The position numbers were made by a program, and so were the translations under genes. A stretch of 64,000 nt of DNA from DSXH01 sp020724325 (GTDB taxonomy: Bacteria > Bacteroidota > Ignavibacteria > Ignavibacteriales > Melioribacteraceae). The notes under the pieces are model-generated. The model saw only the letters and a program-made list of their open reading frames with translations. It ran no database searches and was not told the origin of the DNA. The first letter of the stretch is position 1. Each line of letters begins with the position of its first letter. Shown piece after piece: positions 1 through 7,914 of this stretch. The stretch is from contig JBFLYW010000001.1 in assembly GCA_040756515.1 (NCBI GenBank), forward strand, positions 1 to 64,000. Reading direction: 5' to 3'.

Positions 1-111
1 ACTTGTTTTTCTTTCTTTTTTATTTTTGCTGTTTGCTCTCATTGGGTAGTCCTTTTTTGTTTGCGTTAAACAAATTTACTATCCTTTAGGCAAACAGCAT
101 TTTTGTCTTAA

Positions 112-349
112 GTTGACGCCTATGCGCCAAGTCGGGGTAAACTATTTTCATTGCGGCATTGTTCAAGTTTTTGGTTTGGTGAAATTGGTATGCGTAGCTT
201 GTAACATTGTTCTGTTAGATAAATTTGTTAAAATTTTCCGCCAAACTAACGGCGGACAAGTTGGCGGTAGTTTTTTAGTTCGGCATCGTTGTTCCCCGCA
301 AAAAGGCTGCGGGGCAGGCTGGGCGGACGGGTAAAAAGCAACGTCGTTA
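112..349 (+). repeat. attC-like cassette boundary A, 5' part (split by the intron)
   Basis: No gene is visible in positions 1-349. The right part ends in CAACGTCGTTA, which matches the end of the uninterrupted boundary at 4053-4063 exactly. The missing GGC of the GTTAGGC core lies at 2291-2293, on the other side of the group II intron. The interior holds the block GTAAACTATTTTCATTGCGG, which resembles the matching part of the boundary at 3052-3280. A palindromic stretch (CCCCGC near 295, GCGGGG near 309) sits inside it. A matching left core was not found, so the left limit is approximate. Confidence 0.5.
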
Positions 350-878
350 GTGCGTCAAGCGAAGCTTGATGCTTCTTATAGAGTGAAAGTCTCTATCGGG
401 TAAGGATTAGCAATCTACCCGTATCGAGTGTTGTACCGTAGGTATCCCTTCGGGACATGTATCGAGGAGCTTAAGAAAGAAAAGAGCGAACAGAATACAT
501 GAAGCGTACACAGAGAATTATGCAGGCTGTAAGGAAGACCGCACTTCCTAAAACTAATTTAGCCTCGAAAATTGCGATGTATGTAGACGGCTATGAAATT
601 AACGGCTCAGAAGCCAACACTTGAGTAATCGATACGCGAGAGTATTCAAGGTCTACCGTGGTTATAAAGTATAGCATGTATAAAGAGAAGCATTAGGAAC
701 TTGAGATACCCTGTAAGTTCCATTGAAAAGATGGTAAGCAAAATCAACTTAAAGAAGAAGAGCTGAAGATTTACAGGGAGTCGGATCAATTCATAGTACC
801 CGTTTATACCGGGGAAGGAGTTGACAGAGATACGAAACTTGCAAAGGAAACATTAACTGTACTGTAGGAACAGAAAGA

Positions 879-2192
879 ATGATGCAAACCTCTCTGCGAG
901 AAATAGCAAACAAAGCTGAACGGGAAAAGAAATACCGGTTTCAAAATCTCTATACAATGTTGAATGAAATAAACATTCTTGATTCATGGAAGTACATGAA
1001 TAAAAGCGCAAGCTGCCGAATAGACCGGGTAAGCGCAAAAGAGTATGAATTGAATCTTGAGGAAAATGTAAAAGACCTCGTATCAAGATTGAAGAGAAAA
1101 GGATACCGTGCAAGACTGATAAAGAGGAAGTACATTCCCAAATCAAACGGTAAACTACGGCCGCTTGGCATACCGGCAACAGAAGACAAACTACTTCAAA
1201 CAGCAGTAGCAAGAATACTTAATGCAATATATGAGCAAGATTTCATCTCCGACAGCTATGGCTATAGAGAAGGGAAAGGCGCAAAGACGGCATTAACGGA
1301 ACTTCACTATCAATTGCAATATGGATGGTTTGGCTATGTAGTAGAGGCAGATATAAAGGGCTTCTTCGAAAATATCAACCACAACTGGCTAATAAAGATG
1401 CTTGAAGAAAGAATCAGAGATAAAGCATTCTTACGCTTAATAAAGAAATGGTTGAGAGCCGGGATACTGGAATCGGATACTATTGTAATACATCCGGCAA
1501 CGGGAACACCGCAGGGCGGAGTAGAATCACCGGTACTTGCAAACATATATTTGCACTATGTACTGGATTTATGGTTTGAGAAAAAGATAAAACGCGAAAG
1601 TGAAGGCAGAACATATTTATGCAGATATGCAGATGACTTTGTATGCCTATTTCAATTCCGTGAAGATGCGGAAAAGTTTTATCAAGAACTTCCAAACAGA
1701 TTAAGAAAATTCGGGTTGGAACTATCAATGAATAAAACTCGAATACAAAGTTTCAGTAAATTTAGAATGGAAGAAAACAGTCGCTTTGACTTTCTCGGCT
1801 TTGAATTCCGGTGGGGAATCGGAAGCAGAACCGAAAAGCCTCAAATAAAGCGAAAGACATCCAAAGAGAAATTCAGAAATTCTCTTGCAAACTTCAAAGA
1901 ATGGTGCAAAGCAAATAGGAATCTGAAGGTAGGAGAACTAATTGCGAAGTTGAATAAGAAGTTGCGGGGATATTATGAATACTATGGAATAATCGGAAAC
2001 AGCAGTAGTTTAAGAAGGTTTTATAGAAATGTAGAACGGATATTAATGAAATGGCTGAATAGACGTAGTCAAAGGAAAAGCTACACATGGAAAGGATTTA
2101 AACAAATGCTGCGCCGATATCCATTACTGGAACCAAGAATAACACAAAATCGAAATTATCAGTTAAACTTATTTAACTCGTTCAGCGCATGA
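879..2192 (+). CDS. ltrA: Group II intron reverse transcriptase/maturase
   Basis: This intron-encoded protein of 437 aa copies the spliced intron into DNA at its target and helps the RNA fold for splicing. Reverse-transcriptase blocks are visible: RPLGIPATEDKLLQTAV near residue 92, GTPQGGVESPVLANIYL near 210, and the catalytic YADD at 250-253 followed by FDFLGFEF. The maturase (X) domain follows around residues 340-410, with LRGYYEYYGI. The protein stops soon afterwards with no HNH endonuclease domain, as in intron families that rely on other ways to prime, for example class C. The frame looks intact and domains V and VI follow it, so the element may be active. ATG at 879 and 882 are both possible starts; AGGA lies at 866-869. 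Confidence 0.93.
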   Translation: MMQTSLREIANKAEREKKYRFQNLYTMLNEINILDSWKYMNKSASCRIDRVSAKEYELNLEENVKDLVSRLKRKGYRARLIKRKYIPKSNGKLRPLGIPATEDKLLQTAVARILNAIYEQDFISDSYGYREGKGAKTALTELHYQLQYGWFGYVVEADIKGFFENINHNWLIKMLEERIRDKAFLRLIKKWLRAGILESDTIVIHPATGTPQGGVESPVLANIYLHYVLDLWFEKKIKRESEGRTYLCRYADDFVCLFQFREDAEKFYQELPNRLRKFGLELSMNKTRIQSFSKFRMEENSRFDFLGFEFRWGIGSRTEKPQIKRKTSKEKFRNSLANFKEWCKANRNLKVGELIAKLNKKLRGYYEYYGIIGNSSSLRRFYRNVERILMKWLNRRSQRKSYTWKGFKQMLRRYPLLEPRITQNRNYQLNLFNSFSA

Positions 2193-2214
2193 TGCGGAAG
2201 CGGGTATCACTGAA

Positions 2215-2290
2215 GAGCCCGGTGCGGTAATACTGCACGCCGGGATCTGTGTGGGGGATGTCTGGTAACAGGCATTCCTACCACGACTAT
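2215..2290 (+). ncRNA. Group II intron RNA domains V and VI
   Basis: The hairpin GAGCCCGGTGCGGTAATAC continues into TGCACGCCGGGATC and has the form of the catalytic domain V. The next hairpin (about 2252-2282, GGGGATGTCTGG...CAGGCATTCC) would be domain VI, which carries the branch-point A. The intron ends in AT at 2290, in line with the usual AY terminus. Confidence 0.8.
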
Positions 2291-2302
2291 GGCTAATAAA
2301 AC

Positions 2303-3043
2303 ATGAAAAGATTAATTGTAGCATTAAATATTTTCGTTATATCAACAACCTTTGGACAAAATATTAGAATTTCAAAAGATACTTTAATGTATCTCCAAAG
2401 TAATTATCCTCATCCGTGGGAGATGTTTGATTTAACAGATAGTATATATGTTTCTAATAGTGGCACTAAAACACTTGTTGTTGATTCAATTTTAACAAAA
2501 AAATATTTTCATTACTTTTTAAAAGTATTCAACAAAGAGAATATAGAAAAAAGCGATTATATCAGTCGATATTCGACAATATTTCCGATTGAAATACCTC
2601 CCAAAGATTCGGCATTATTTGTTTTTTGTTTCATAGTGCCAATTACAAAAATGGGTTATTCCACAGAAATGTGGAGCGATTCATTATTCATTTTTAATAA
2701 TTCAAATAACAAACCAATTGAAACTATAGCAGTATTCCATGACATACTATTGGATATTGATGATAATCAAGAATTTCCAACAACCTACAATCTTTTTCAG
2801 AATTATCCCAATCCGTTTAATCCAACAACAAGAATAAAATACTCTATTCCAAATTCAGAAAAAGTTCTACTAAAAGTATATGATGTTTTAGGCAGAGAAG
2901 TAGAGACATTATTAAATAAATATGAAACTGCCGGAACGCATGAAATAGAATTTAACGGAATCAATTTAACAAGCGGGCTATATTTTTATAAAATCACGAG
3001 TGGAAATTATTCAGAAACAAGAAAGATGATATTGCTAAGATAA
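2303..3043 (+). CDS. Secreted protein with T9SS C-terminal sorting domain (cassette gene)
   Basis: A 246-aa exported protein of unknown function. It begins with a signal peptide (MKRLIVALNIFVISTTFGQ) and ends in a type A type IX secretion sorting domain over about the last 85 residues: NYPNPFNPTTRIKYSIP, then VYDVLGREVETLL, GLYFYKI and a basic end. The middle part (residues 20-160) is not recognised; its beta-rich content with SNSGTKTLVVDSI suggests an Ig-like fold. The ATG lies only 12 bases after the restored cassette core and has no Shine-Dalgarno sequence, so it may be read from a short or absent leader. The intron ends 12 bases upstream, so its splicing decides what leader this gene receives. 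Confidence 0.85.
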   Translation: MKRLIVALNIFVISTTFGQNIRISKDTLMYLQSNYPHPWEMFDLTDSIYVSNSGTKTLVVDSILTKKYFHYFLKVFNKENIEKSDYISRYSTIFPIEIPPKDSALFVFCFIVPITKMGYSTEMWSDSLFIFNNSNNKPIETIAVFHDILLDIDDNQEFPTTYNLFQNYPNPFNPTTRIKYSIPNSEKVLLKVYDVLGREVETLLNKYETAGTHEIEFNGINLTSGLYFYKITSGNYSETRKMILLR

Positions 3044-3050
3044 GAGCACC

Positions 3051-3280
3051 ATATAACCCGCAAATCAAAACGACTGCCCCGATACGCAATGTGAATTAGG
3101 TGAATCGGGTAAACTTTTTTTGCGTTGCGGCATTTTATTAATTATTGGTATTGTTTGTAAAATTAAATTGCTCTTTGAATGTAGTAAGTAAACAAAGTTA
3201 TTGATAAATTATGGGCGTTGGCTTGTAAGTTCTACATTTTAGTTTTGGGCAGCGCTTTATTTGCAACGCCGTTATAACGC
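3051..3280 (+). repeat. attC-like cassette boundary B
   Basis: It separates the 2303-3043 and 3387-3800 genes. It starts with ATATAACCCGC and ends with GCAACGCC-GTTATAACGC (core at 3271-3280). From about 3154 onward it is closely similar to boundary C (TTGCTCTTTGAATGTAGT, AAATTATGGGCGTTGGCTT, GGCAGCG.TTTA.TTGCAACG). At about 230 bp it is longer than classical attC sites. The rest of the 3044-3386 gap is AT-rich leader with an AAAGGA before the next ATG. Confidence 0.6.
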
Positions 3281-3386
3281 AATAATTATAAACGAGTAAA
3301 AAATACATTTGTATGGAAAAAATGTTTCTTTGTTACTATTACTTAGCATCATTAAACCAAATAATTAATTTGAAAGGATCAAAGAT

Positions 3387-3800
3387 ATGCGACATATAAT
3401 ACTACTCATTCTTTTTAGTTTAACATTTGGCTGTGCCACTTCAAAACATACAGAAATAGATTTAAGTATTTTAAATGGTGTTTGGAAACCAATAAAGCAA
3501 GAAATTGGTGGTAAGGAATTACCTTTATCATTATTTAAAAATCAAAAACTTACTCTTATTGATAGTAGTTATACTCTTGTCGCTGAAAGTATTGATAAAG
3601 GAGTTGTAAAATATAATGAAGGTAAAATGGATATTTACGGCAAAGAAGGCGTTAATTCTGGCAAACATTTTACAGCAATTTATAAAATTGAAAACGAACA
3701 ATTGATAATCTGTTATAATTTGTTAGGGGATAGTTATCCTACAGAGTTTGAAACAAAAAGTAAACCGACTCTTTTTCTCTCAATATTCAAAAAGGATTAA
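3387..3800 (+). CDS. TIGR03067-like lipoprotein (cassette gene)
   Basis: A 137-aa lipoprotein. Its signal (MRHIILLILFSLTFGCATS) has the lipobox FGC, so it should be anchored in the envelope. The mature part reads like the small TIGR03067 domain common in planctomycetes: LNGVWKPIKQEIGGKELP at the start, a KLTLIDSSYTL strand, then LIICYNLLGDSYPTEFETK near the end. The role of that family is unknown. AAAGGA lies about 8 bases before the ATG. The gene is bounded by GTTATAACGC at 3271-3280 and the exact reverse complement GCGTTATAAC at 3875-3884, which marks it as a complete cassette. Confidence 0.75.
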   Translation: MRHIILLILFSLTFGCATSKHTEIDLSILNGVWKPIKQEIGGKELPLSLFKNQKLTLIDSSYTLVAESIDKGVVKYNEGKMDIYGKEGVNSGKHFTAIYKIENEQLIICYNLLGDSYPTEFETKSKPTLFLSIFKKD

Positions 3801-3874
3801 AACATAACTTTCCAGGCAAAACTATTAATAAAATAAATTAAAATAGATCAATAAAAAGTTTTTAATAAACAAAA

Positions 3875-4066
3875 GCGTTATAACCCGCAAACCAAAGCGA
3901 CTGCTTTCAAGTTTGCGGCGTTTGAAAAGTTTTCGACATTGGTTGTAAAATCAAATTGCTCTTTGAATGTAGTTAAGTAAACCAAGTTATTAATAAATTA
4001 TGGGCGTTGGCTTTTCAAAGCCGTACTAAAGTGCTTGGCAGCGATTTAGTTGCAACGTCGTTAGGC
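3875..4066 (+). repeat. attC-like cassette boundary C
   Basis: It starts with GCGTTATAACCCGCAAACC, nearly the same opening as boundary B, and ends with GCAACGTC-GTTAGGC (core 4060-4066). About 115 bases from 3943 are close to identical to boundary B. The inner right part holds a palindrome (GGCTTTTCAAAGCC). This is the intact twin of boundary A, which the group II intron has split between GTTA and GGC. Confidence 0.65.
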
Positions 4067-4073
4067 AAATGAA

Positions 4074-4994
4074 ATGAAGACTAAATTAGAAATTGTTATT
4101 ATCTATTTCTTGATCATTTGTAATTATTATGGTCAAGGAGTCTTGAAAGTAACAACCGATAAATTGAATTATTCATATGGAGATTCTATTGAGGTCAGAG
4201 TTACTTTAACAAATAATACTAATGCGCCATTTACAATTTATCGTAGTTCTTCGTGTGTTGCGATGATAAAATTTAATGATGTAAAATTTCAAACAGCTTG
4301 CACGGCGGATCAGCATGAATTCTATTTTTCTGTCGGGATGTCAATGACCTGGATTTGGAAACTCGATCCGAAAGAACTTGGCATTCCAGATCAAGAAGGA
4401 CAACAAAAAATTGTAGGTTTATGTTATCCATTGCGAGATTCGATTTTTATCAACGCTCCCAAATATCGAGGTGGAATAGTTGCTGTCGGCATTAAAGATG
4501 GCATTTCAGAAATTGTATATAAAAGTTTTAGAGATAGCATAAACGCTACAGTCATTGATAGATGGGGTTCTCCATTTGTTGTAGAAATTTGGAGGATATC
4601 TAACCGTTCGATAGATAGTCTTGTTGAAAAATACTCTAAAGATTATAGATTTAGATGGATGGAGGCAAATAGACCATTACAGTTTACTCAACAGATTGTA
4701 ACCTCGATTAACAATCCTAAAGAACTTCCATCAGAATTTTCTTTATCACAGAATTATCCTAATCCATTCAATCCAGTTACAAAAATAAAATATGAGATAC
4801 CTAAAAGTAGTTATGTAAAAATGGTTATATATGATAACCTTGGAAGAACAATCAAGGTTCTTGTAGATGAGTTCCAGAATGCCGGGTCATATGAAATAAA
4901 CTTAAATGCAATTAATCTTTCGAGCGGAGTTTATTATTATAGAATCCAAGCTGATAAATATTCTGCAACAAAAAAACTTATTCTGCTAAAATGA
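4074..4994 (+). CDS. Secreted protein with N-terminal beta domain and T9SS sorting domain (cassette gene)
   Basis: A 306-aa exported protein. It has a signal peptide (residues 1-21, ending YGQG) and then a beta-rich domain opening with YSYGDSIEVRVTLTNNTNAP, reminiscent of BsuPI-like or transglutaminase-associated Ig folds. The last 85 residues are the type IX sorting domain: NYPNPFNPVTKIKYEIP, IYDNLGRTIKVLV, GVYYYRI, KLILLK. The start lies 8 bases after the GTTAGGC core without a ribosome binding site. Its cassette ends match: GTTAGGC at 4060-4066 and the exact reverse complement GCCTAAC at 5000-5006. The molecular role is not recognised; a secreted binding protein or inhibitor is a guess. 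Confidence 0.82.
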   Translation: MKTKLEIVIIYFLIICNYYGQGVLKVTTDKLNYSYGDSIEVRVTLTNNTNAPFTIYRSSSCVAMIKFNDVKFQTACTADQHEFYFSVGMSMTWIWKLDPKELGIPDQEGQQKIVGLCYPLRDSIFINAPKYRGGIVAVGIKDGISEIVYKSFRDSINATVIDRWGSPFVVEIWRISNRSIDSLVEKYSKDYRFRWMEANRPLQFTQQIVTSINNPKELPSEFSLSQNYPNPFNPVTKIKYEIPKSSYVKMVIYDNLGRTIKVLVDEFQNAGSYEINLNAINLSSGVYYYRIQADKYSATKKLILLK

Positions 4995-4999
4995 TATTT

Positions 5000-5163
5000 G
5001 CCTAACCCCCTGCTCTACACGGAAAGTCCCGCAGAGCAGTGCAAACTGTTTTTCAATGCGGCTTTGTTCTATTATAAAAATAGATTTTTCTAAAATAAAT
5101 TGTAGTTATTTTTAATCTGCATTTTTGTTCTGGGCTGCGGCTTTAAAACCATGCAGTTATACC
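5000..5163 (+). repeat. attC-like cassette boundary D
   Basis: It begins GCCTAAC six bases after the stop codon of the previous gene and ends GTTATACC (5156-5163). A hairpin CTGCTCT...AGAGCAG lies just inside the left core. The block TGCAAACTGTTTTTCAATGCGGC resembles the interior of boundaries A and B. At 164 bp it is the shortest of the complete copies. Confidence 0.6.
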
Positions 5164-5200
5164 GTAAGTTTTATTACGATAATATTTTTAAACATAATTT

Positions 5201-6727
5201 ATGAAATGGACAATAATTTTTGTTGTTACTACTGTACTATTTTACGGATGCGGAAGCGGTAATATGATTAAGTATCCAGAACCTTCTAACTCAAAGCGGG
5301 ATGGAGACTTTTATTCAAAAAGCAATGTATATAAATCTAGCAAAAATAAATACAACGCTGATTATGGTGTAATAACTGTCCCTGAAAATAGACGCGATGC
5401 AAAGTCAAGGTTGATTCATCTTCCGGTAATACGAATTCATGCAATTACAGAAAAACCTCAAGAACCCATTTTTGCACTTTCAGGCGGTCCTGGAATGTCT
5501 AACATGAATTTTGTCCCAATTGATTCATTACTCTATGATCATGATTTTGTAATTGTTGGTTATAGAGGTGTTGATGGTTCAACGGTTCTTGATTGTCCCG
5601 AAGTAAAAAAAGCATTCGCGAACGGAGGAGTTGATCTGTTAAACGAAAAATCGTTGAGAGAAATCGGAATGGCATGGGAAACAAGTTATAATAGATTCAA
5701 AAAAGCCGGAATTGATTTGAATGGCTATACGATTTCTGAAACCGTTGAGGATTTGGAAACAGTAAGAAAATCATTGAATTATAAAAAGATCAATTTGATA
5801 AGCGAAAGTTACGGTACCAGAGTAACATATATTTATGGATTAATGTACCCTGAAATCATCCATCGTTCAGTAATGATTGCGTTTAATCCACCGGGAAGAT
5901 TTATTTATGATCCTCAAAGGACTGATGAACAAATAAAATACTATTCATATTTATGGTCAAAGGATTCTGTTCTTTCAAAACAGTGCCCGGATCTTGCAGA
6001 AACAATGCAAAAGGTATTGAAAGATATGCCGAAGAAATGGCTTCTCTTTTCAATTAATCCTGGCAAGGTTAAAATAGTGACTTCTGCACTCCTCTATCAG
6101 CGTAAAACTGCTGCTATGGTTTTCGACACTTTTATTAGAGCTGAAAAAGGAGATTATAGTGGGCTAGCTTTAATGTCATTAATGTACAACTTTGTATTCC
6201 CCGATATGTTTGTTTGGGGGGATTTGGCAACTAAAGCTTTGAGTGCCGATTTTGATTCGGTTAAAATTTTTTCAGTTGTTGATCAGCCAAGCGAATTATT
6301 CGGCTCTCCAATGAATAAACTATTGTGGGAACCATTAAAATATGGTCAATTCCCGATAGAAATGATTCCAGACAGTCTGCGGACTCCTAGGAAATCTTGT
6401 GTTGAAACATTAATACTGAGCGGCAGCATAGATTTTTCTACACCGGCGGAATATGGAAAGGAATTCCTTCCTTATCTAGAGAATGGCAATCAAGTAATTA
6501 TTTCTGAAGCGGGGCATGTTGGAGATATACGATATATACAAAAAAGCGCTGTAGAAGGTCTTATAGCAGATTATATTAATAAAGGAATTGTTGATACTTC
6601 AGAAATAAAATATATCCCAATGGATTTTAATGTTAGCTTTGGTTTTCCAACATTAGCTAAAACTGCCCTTGGTATAATGGCTGTTTTAACTCTTTTATTA
6701 ACTACCAGTATAATATGGATTTTTTAA
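5201..6727 (+). CDS. Alpha/beta hydrolase, TAP/proline-iminopeptidase type (cassette gene)
   Basis: A 508-aa lipoprotein-like hydrolase. The start MKWTIIFVVTTVLFYGCGSG carries a lipobox (FYGC). The fold shows the oxyanion motif SGGPGMSN near residue 93, YRGVDGS near 121, the nucleophile elbow SESYGTR near 202, an acid in GSIDFSTP near 408 and the histidine in EAGHVGD near 434. This is the order of the TAP/prolyl aminopeptidase group, which remove N-terminal residues or split esters. A hydrophobic stretch at the very C-terminus (residues 487-508) may be a second membrane anchor, which is unusual for the family. It starts 37 bases after the cassette core. No matching right-hand core was found downstream. 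Confidence 0.85.
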   Translation: MKWTIIFVVTTVLFYGCGSGNMIKYPEPSNSKRDGDFYSKSNVYKSSKNKYNADYGVITVPENRRDAKSRLIHLPVIRIHAITEKPQEPIFALSGGPGMSNMNFVPIDSLLYDHDFVIVGYRGVDGSTVLDCPEVKKAFANGGVDLLNEKSLREIGMAWETSYNRFKKAGIDLNGYTISETVEDLETVRKSLNYKKINLISESYGTRVTYIYGLMYPEIIHRSVMIAFNPPGRFIYDPQRTDEQIKYYSYLWSKDSVLSKQCPDLAETMQKVLKDMPKKWLLFSINPGKVKIVTSALLYQRKTAAMVFDTFIRAEKGDYSGLALMSLMYNFVFPDMFVWGDLATKALSADFDSVKIFSVVDQPSELFGSPMNKLLWEPLKYGQFPIEMIPDSLRTPRKSCVETLILSGSIDFSTPAEYGKEFLPYLENGNQVIISEAGHVGDIRYIQKSAVEGLIADYINKGIVDTSEIKYIPMDFNVSFGFPTLAKTALGIMAVLTLLLTTSIIWIF

Positions 6728-7040
6728 TGATTGTTTTAGACTGCAAAATCGCAATTGACCAAGCGGCATTAACAATAAACTACCATTTATAATATTATTA
6801 TAGAATTCGTTAAACAAGCATCACAACGGCTACTGATACTACCAGAAAACAGCAGGTAAATTAGATGCTGTTTAATTGGATCGCCTAAGGATTTAGCTTT
6901 TCGGAATTAGTTTGTTGTGCAAAGTTGATTTAGTTCTTTGGCAGATTTATAAATTAATGTTACGCTGACAACCTCTGGCAAAACTGTGTGTAGCAATAGG
7001 CTCAACACTGTAAACTGTGTAATTCAATAAGCTGATATAA
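6728..7040. other. Intergenic stretch without recognisable gene
   Basis: No open frame of note. The region has AGCGGCATTAAC and similar scraps that could be remains of an attC-like site after the hydrolase cassette, but no clear core pair was found. Confidence 0.4.
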
Positions 7041-7187
7041 TCACTGTTAGCATATTACCTTAAAGAAATTCAAGAAAAAGGAAATCCATTAGTTATAACA
7101 CAAAACGGCAAACCTGCCGGAGTACTTTTATCTCCGGTGCAATTTGTTAGGCAGACTTCGATGGATCCCGACTTGTCGGGAGACTGA
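7041..7187 (+). pseudogene. Truncated Phd/YefM-type antitoxin fragment
   Basis: Reading from 7041 in frame gives AYYLKEIQEKGNPLVITQNG followed by KPAGVLLSPVQF. This is the typical C-terminal half of the DNA-binding domain of Phd/YefM antitoxins (LxEIxxxGxPxVITxxGxPxxVLxSP). The N-terminal half has no open start. After PVQF the reading runs into a dispersed palindromic element and stops at TGA 7185-7187. With the toxin remnant at 7495-7687 it is the relic of a toxin-antitoxin cassette. Confidence 0.7.
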
Positions 7188-7478
7188 GAAATGTTATTTC
7201 GAGGGAACAAAGTGACCGAGAAATGTTATTCCGAAGGAGCGAAGCGACTGAGGAACTACGCATAGATTCTTCGCCTTACTTCGTTCGGCTCAGAATGACA
7301 GGGTTCTTTTTACTCTGTCATTCTGAAGGAATACTGACGCAGTCGGTATGACTGAAGAATCAACAACCTTGAAGGTCATCAAGGTATCAAATAACAACAC
7401 TTGACCTTCAAGGTTTATGTTCGACTCTCACCGTCCATCAACGCCGGGGTCGAAATGACAAGCGTTATTTTTCTGAGG
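7154..7478 (-). mobile_element. Dispersed MITE-like palindromic element, copy 1
   Basis: A non-coding element built of short palindromes (GATCCCGACTTGTCGGGAG, CGAAGCGACTGAGG type blocks). It contains the inverted pair AACCTTGAAGGTCA / TGACCTTCAAGGTT also seen near 43320 and 49080. Its right end TTTTTCTGAGG resembles the terminal repeat CTTCTGAAAAA of the other copies. It lies in the opposite orientation to those and sits exactly between the antitoxin and toxin remnants. Confidence 0.65.
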
Positions 7479-7494
7479 TTACGATTATTTAATT

Positions 7495-7687
7495 TCATTT
7501 ACTGAAGGTCTTTCAAACAATCCAGAAAGAGGAAGAGTTGTTCTTGAATTTTCAATTAAAGCTATTAGAAAGTCAATATATAAGTACTTTAGAACAGTAT
7601 ATCTAATAAAAAAAACAGAATAGAAATATTAAATGTTCTTTGAAGGCTATCAGTTACTAAAAAAAAGAAGATGTAGAAAAAATATAA
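7495..7687 (+). pseudogene. Decayed ParE/RelE-family toxin fragment
   Basis: Translation from 7495 gives LSNNPERGRVVLEFSIKAIR and then KSIYKYFRTVYLIKK up to TAG at 7621. Shifted frames continue with NRIEILNV, FEGYQLLKK and EDVEKI, ending at TAA 7685-7687. This is the C-terminal pattern of ParE/RelE toxins (NPxxGRxVPE, IRExxYxxYRIVYxIK, IxILxVxxxxxLL) with at least two frameshifts and no N-terminal part. It is certainly not functional. Confidence 0.7.
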
Positions 7688-7844
7688 AGATAAATTAAGT
7701 AACACACCTTACCAGAAATTCAACTTAACTGTTTTTGTCACATTCGGCGATATATTAATTTTAGAGTTAGTCAGTCAGTTTAAAGGAACTTGTTTCAGTT
7801 TATGTAACAAAATAATATTTTATAAACATTTTTGGTTTTTCAAA

Positions 7845-7875
7845 GCTGCCTTCTTATTCCTGGCAGCAGTTAGAC
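7845..7875 (+). repeat. attC-like core end E before the methyltransferase
   Basis: The hairpin GCTGCC (7845-7850) / GGCAGC (7862-7867) is followed by GTTAGAC (7869-7875), which fits the GTTRRRY core. The layout parallels the ends of boundaries B-D. No left partner core was identified. Confidence 0.45.
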
Positions 7876-7914
7876 GTTACTTCGTTAAATATCAACAATT
7901 AAGGATAAATAATT

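Larger units (their letters stand above)
350..2290 (+). mobile_element. Group II intron with encoded reverse transcriptase
   Basis: The element starts with the GTGCG typical of group II 5' ends and finishes with a domain V-like hairpin (about 2215-2247, GAGCCCGGTGCGG...) followed by a domain VI-like hairpin and CTACCACGACTAT. Removing 350-2290 joins ...CAACGTCGTTA to GGCTAATAAAAC, which restores a cassette core GTTAGGC like the intact one at 4060-4066. A candidate EBS1 (TAACGGC, 600-606) can pair over seven bases with the IBS1 GTCGTTA just upstream (343-349), with one G-U pair. This fixes the 5' splice site independently. The intron lies in the same orientation as the cassette genes. Its structural class (IIC-attC or other) cannot be settled by eye. 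Confidence 0.9.

Noticed and set aside
113..334. 73-codon frame on the plus strand before the intron
   Set aside because: It lies inside the attC-like repeat, its translation is not protein-like (Cys- and Val-rich, no domain), and part of it is made of palindromes.
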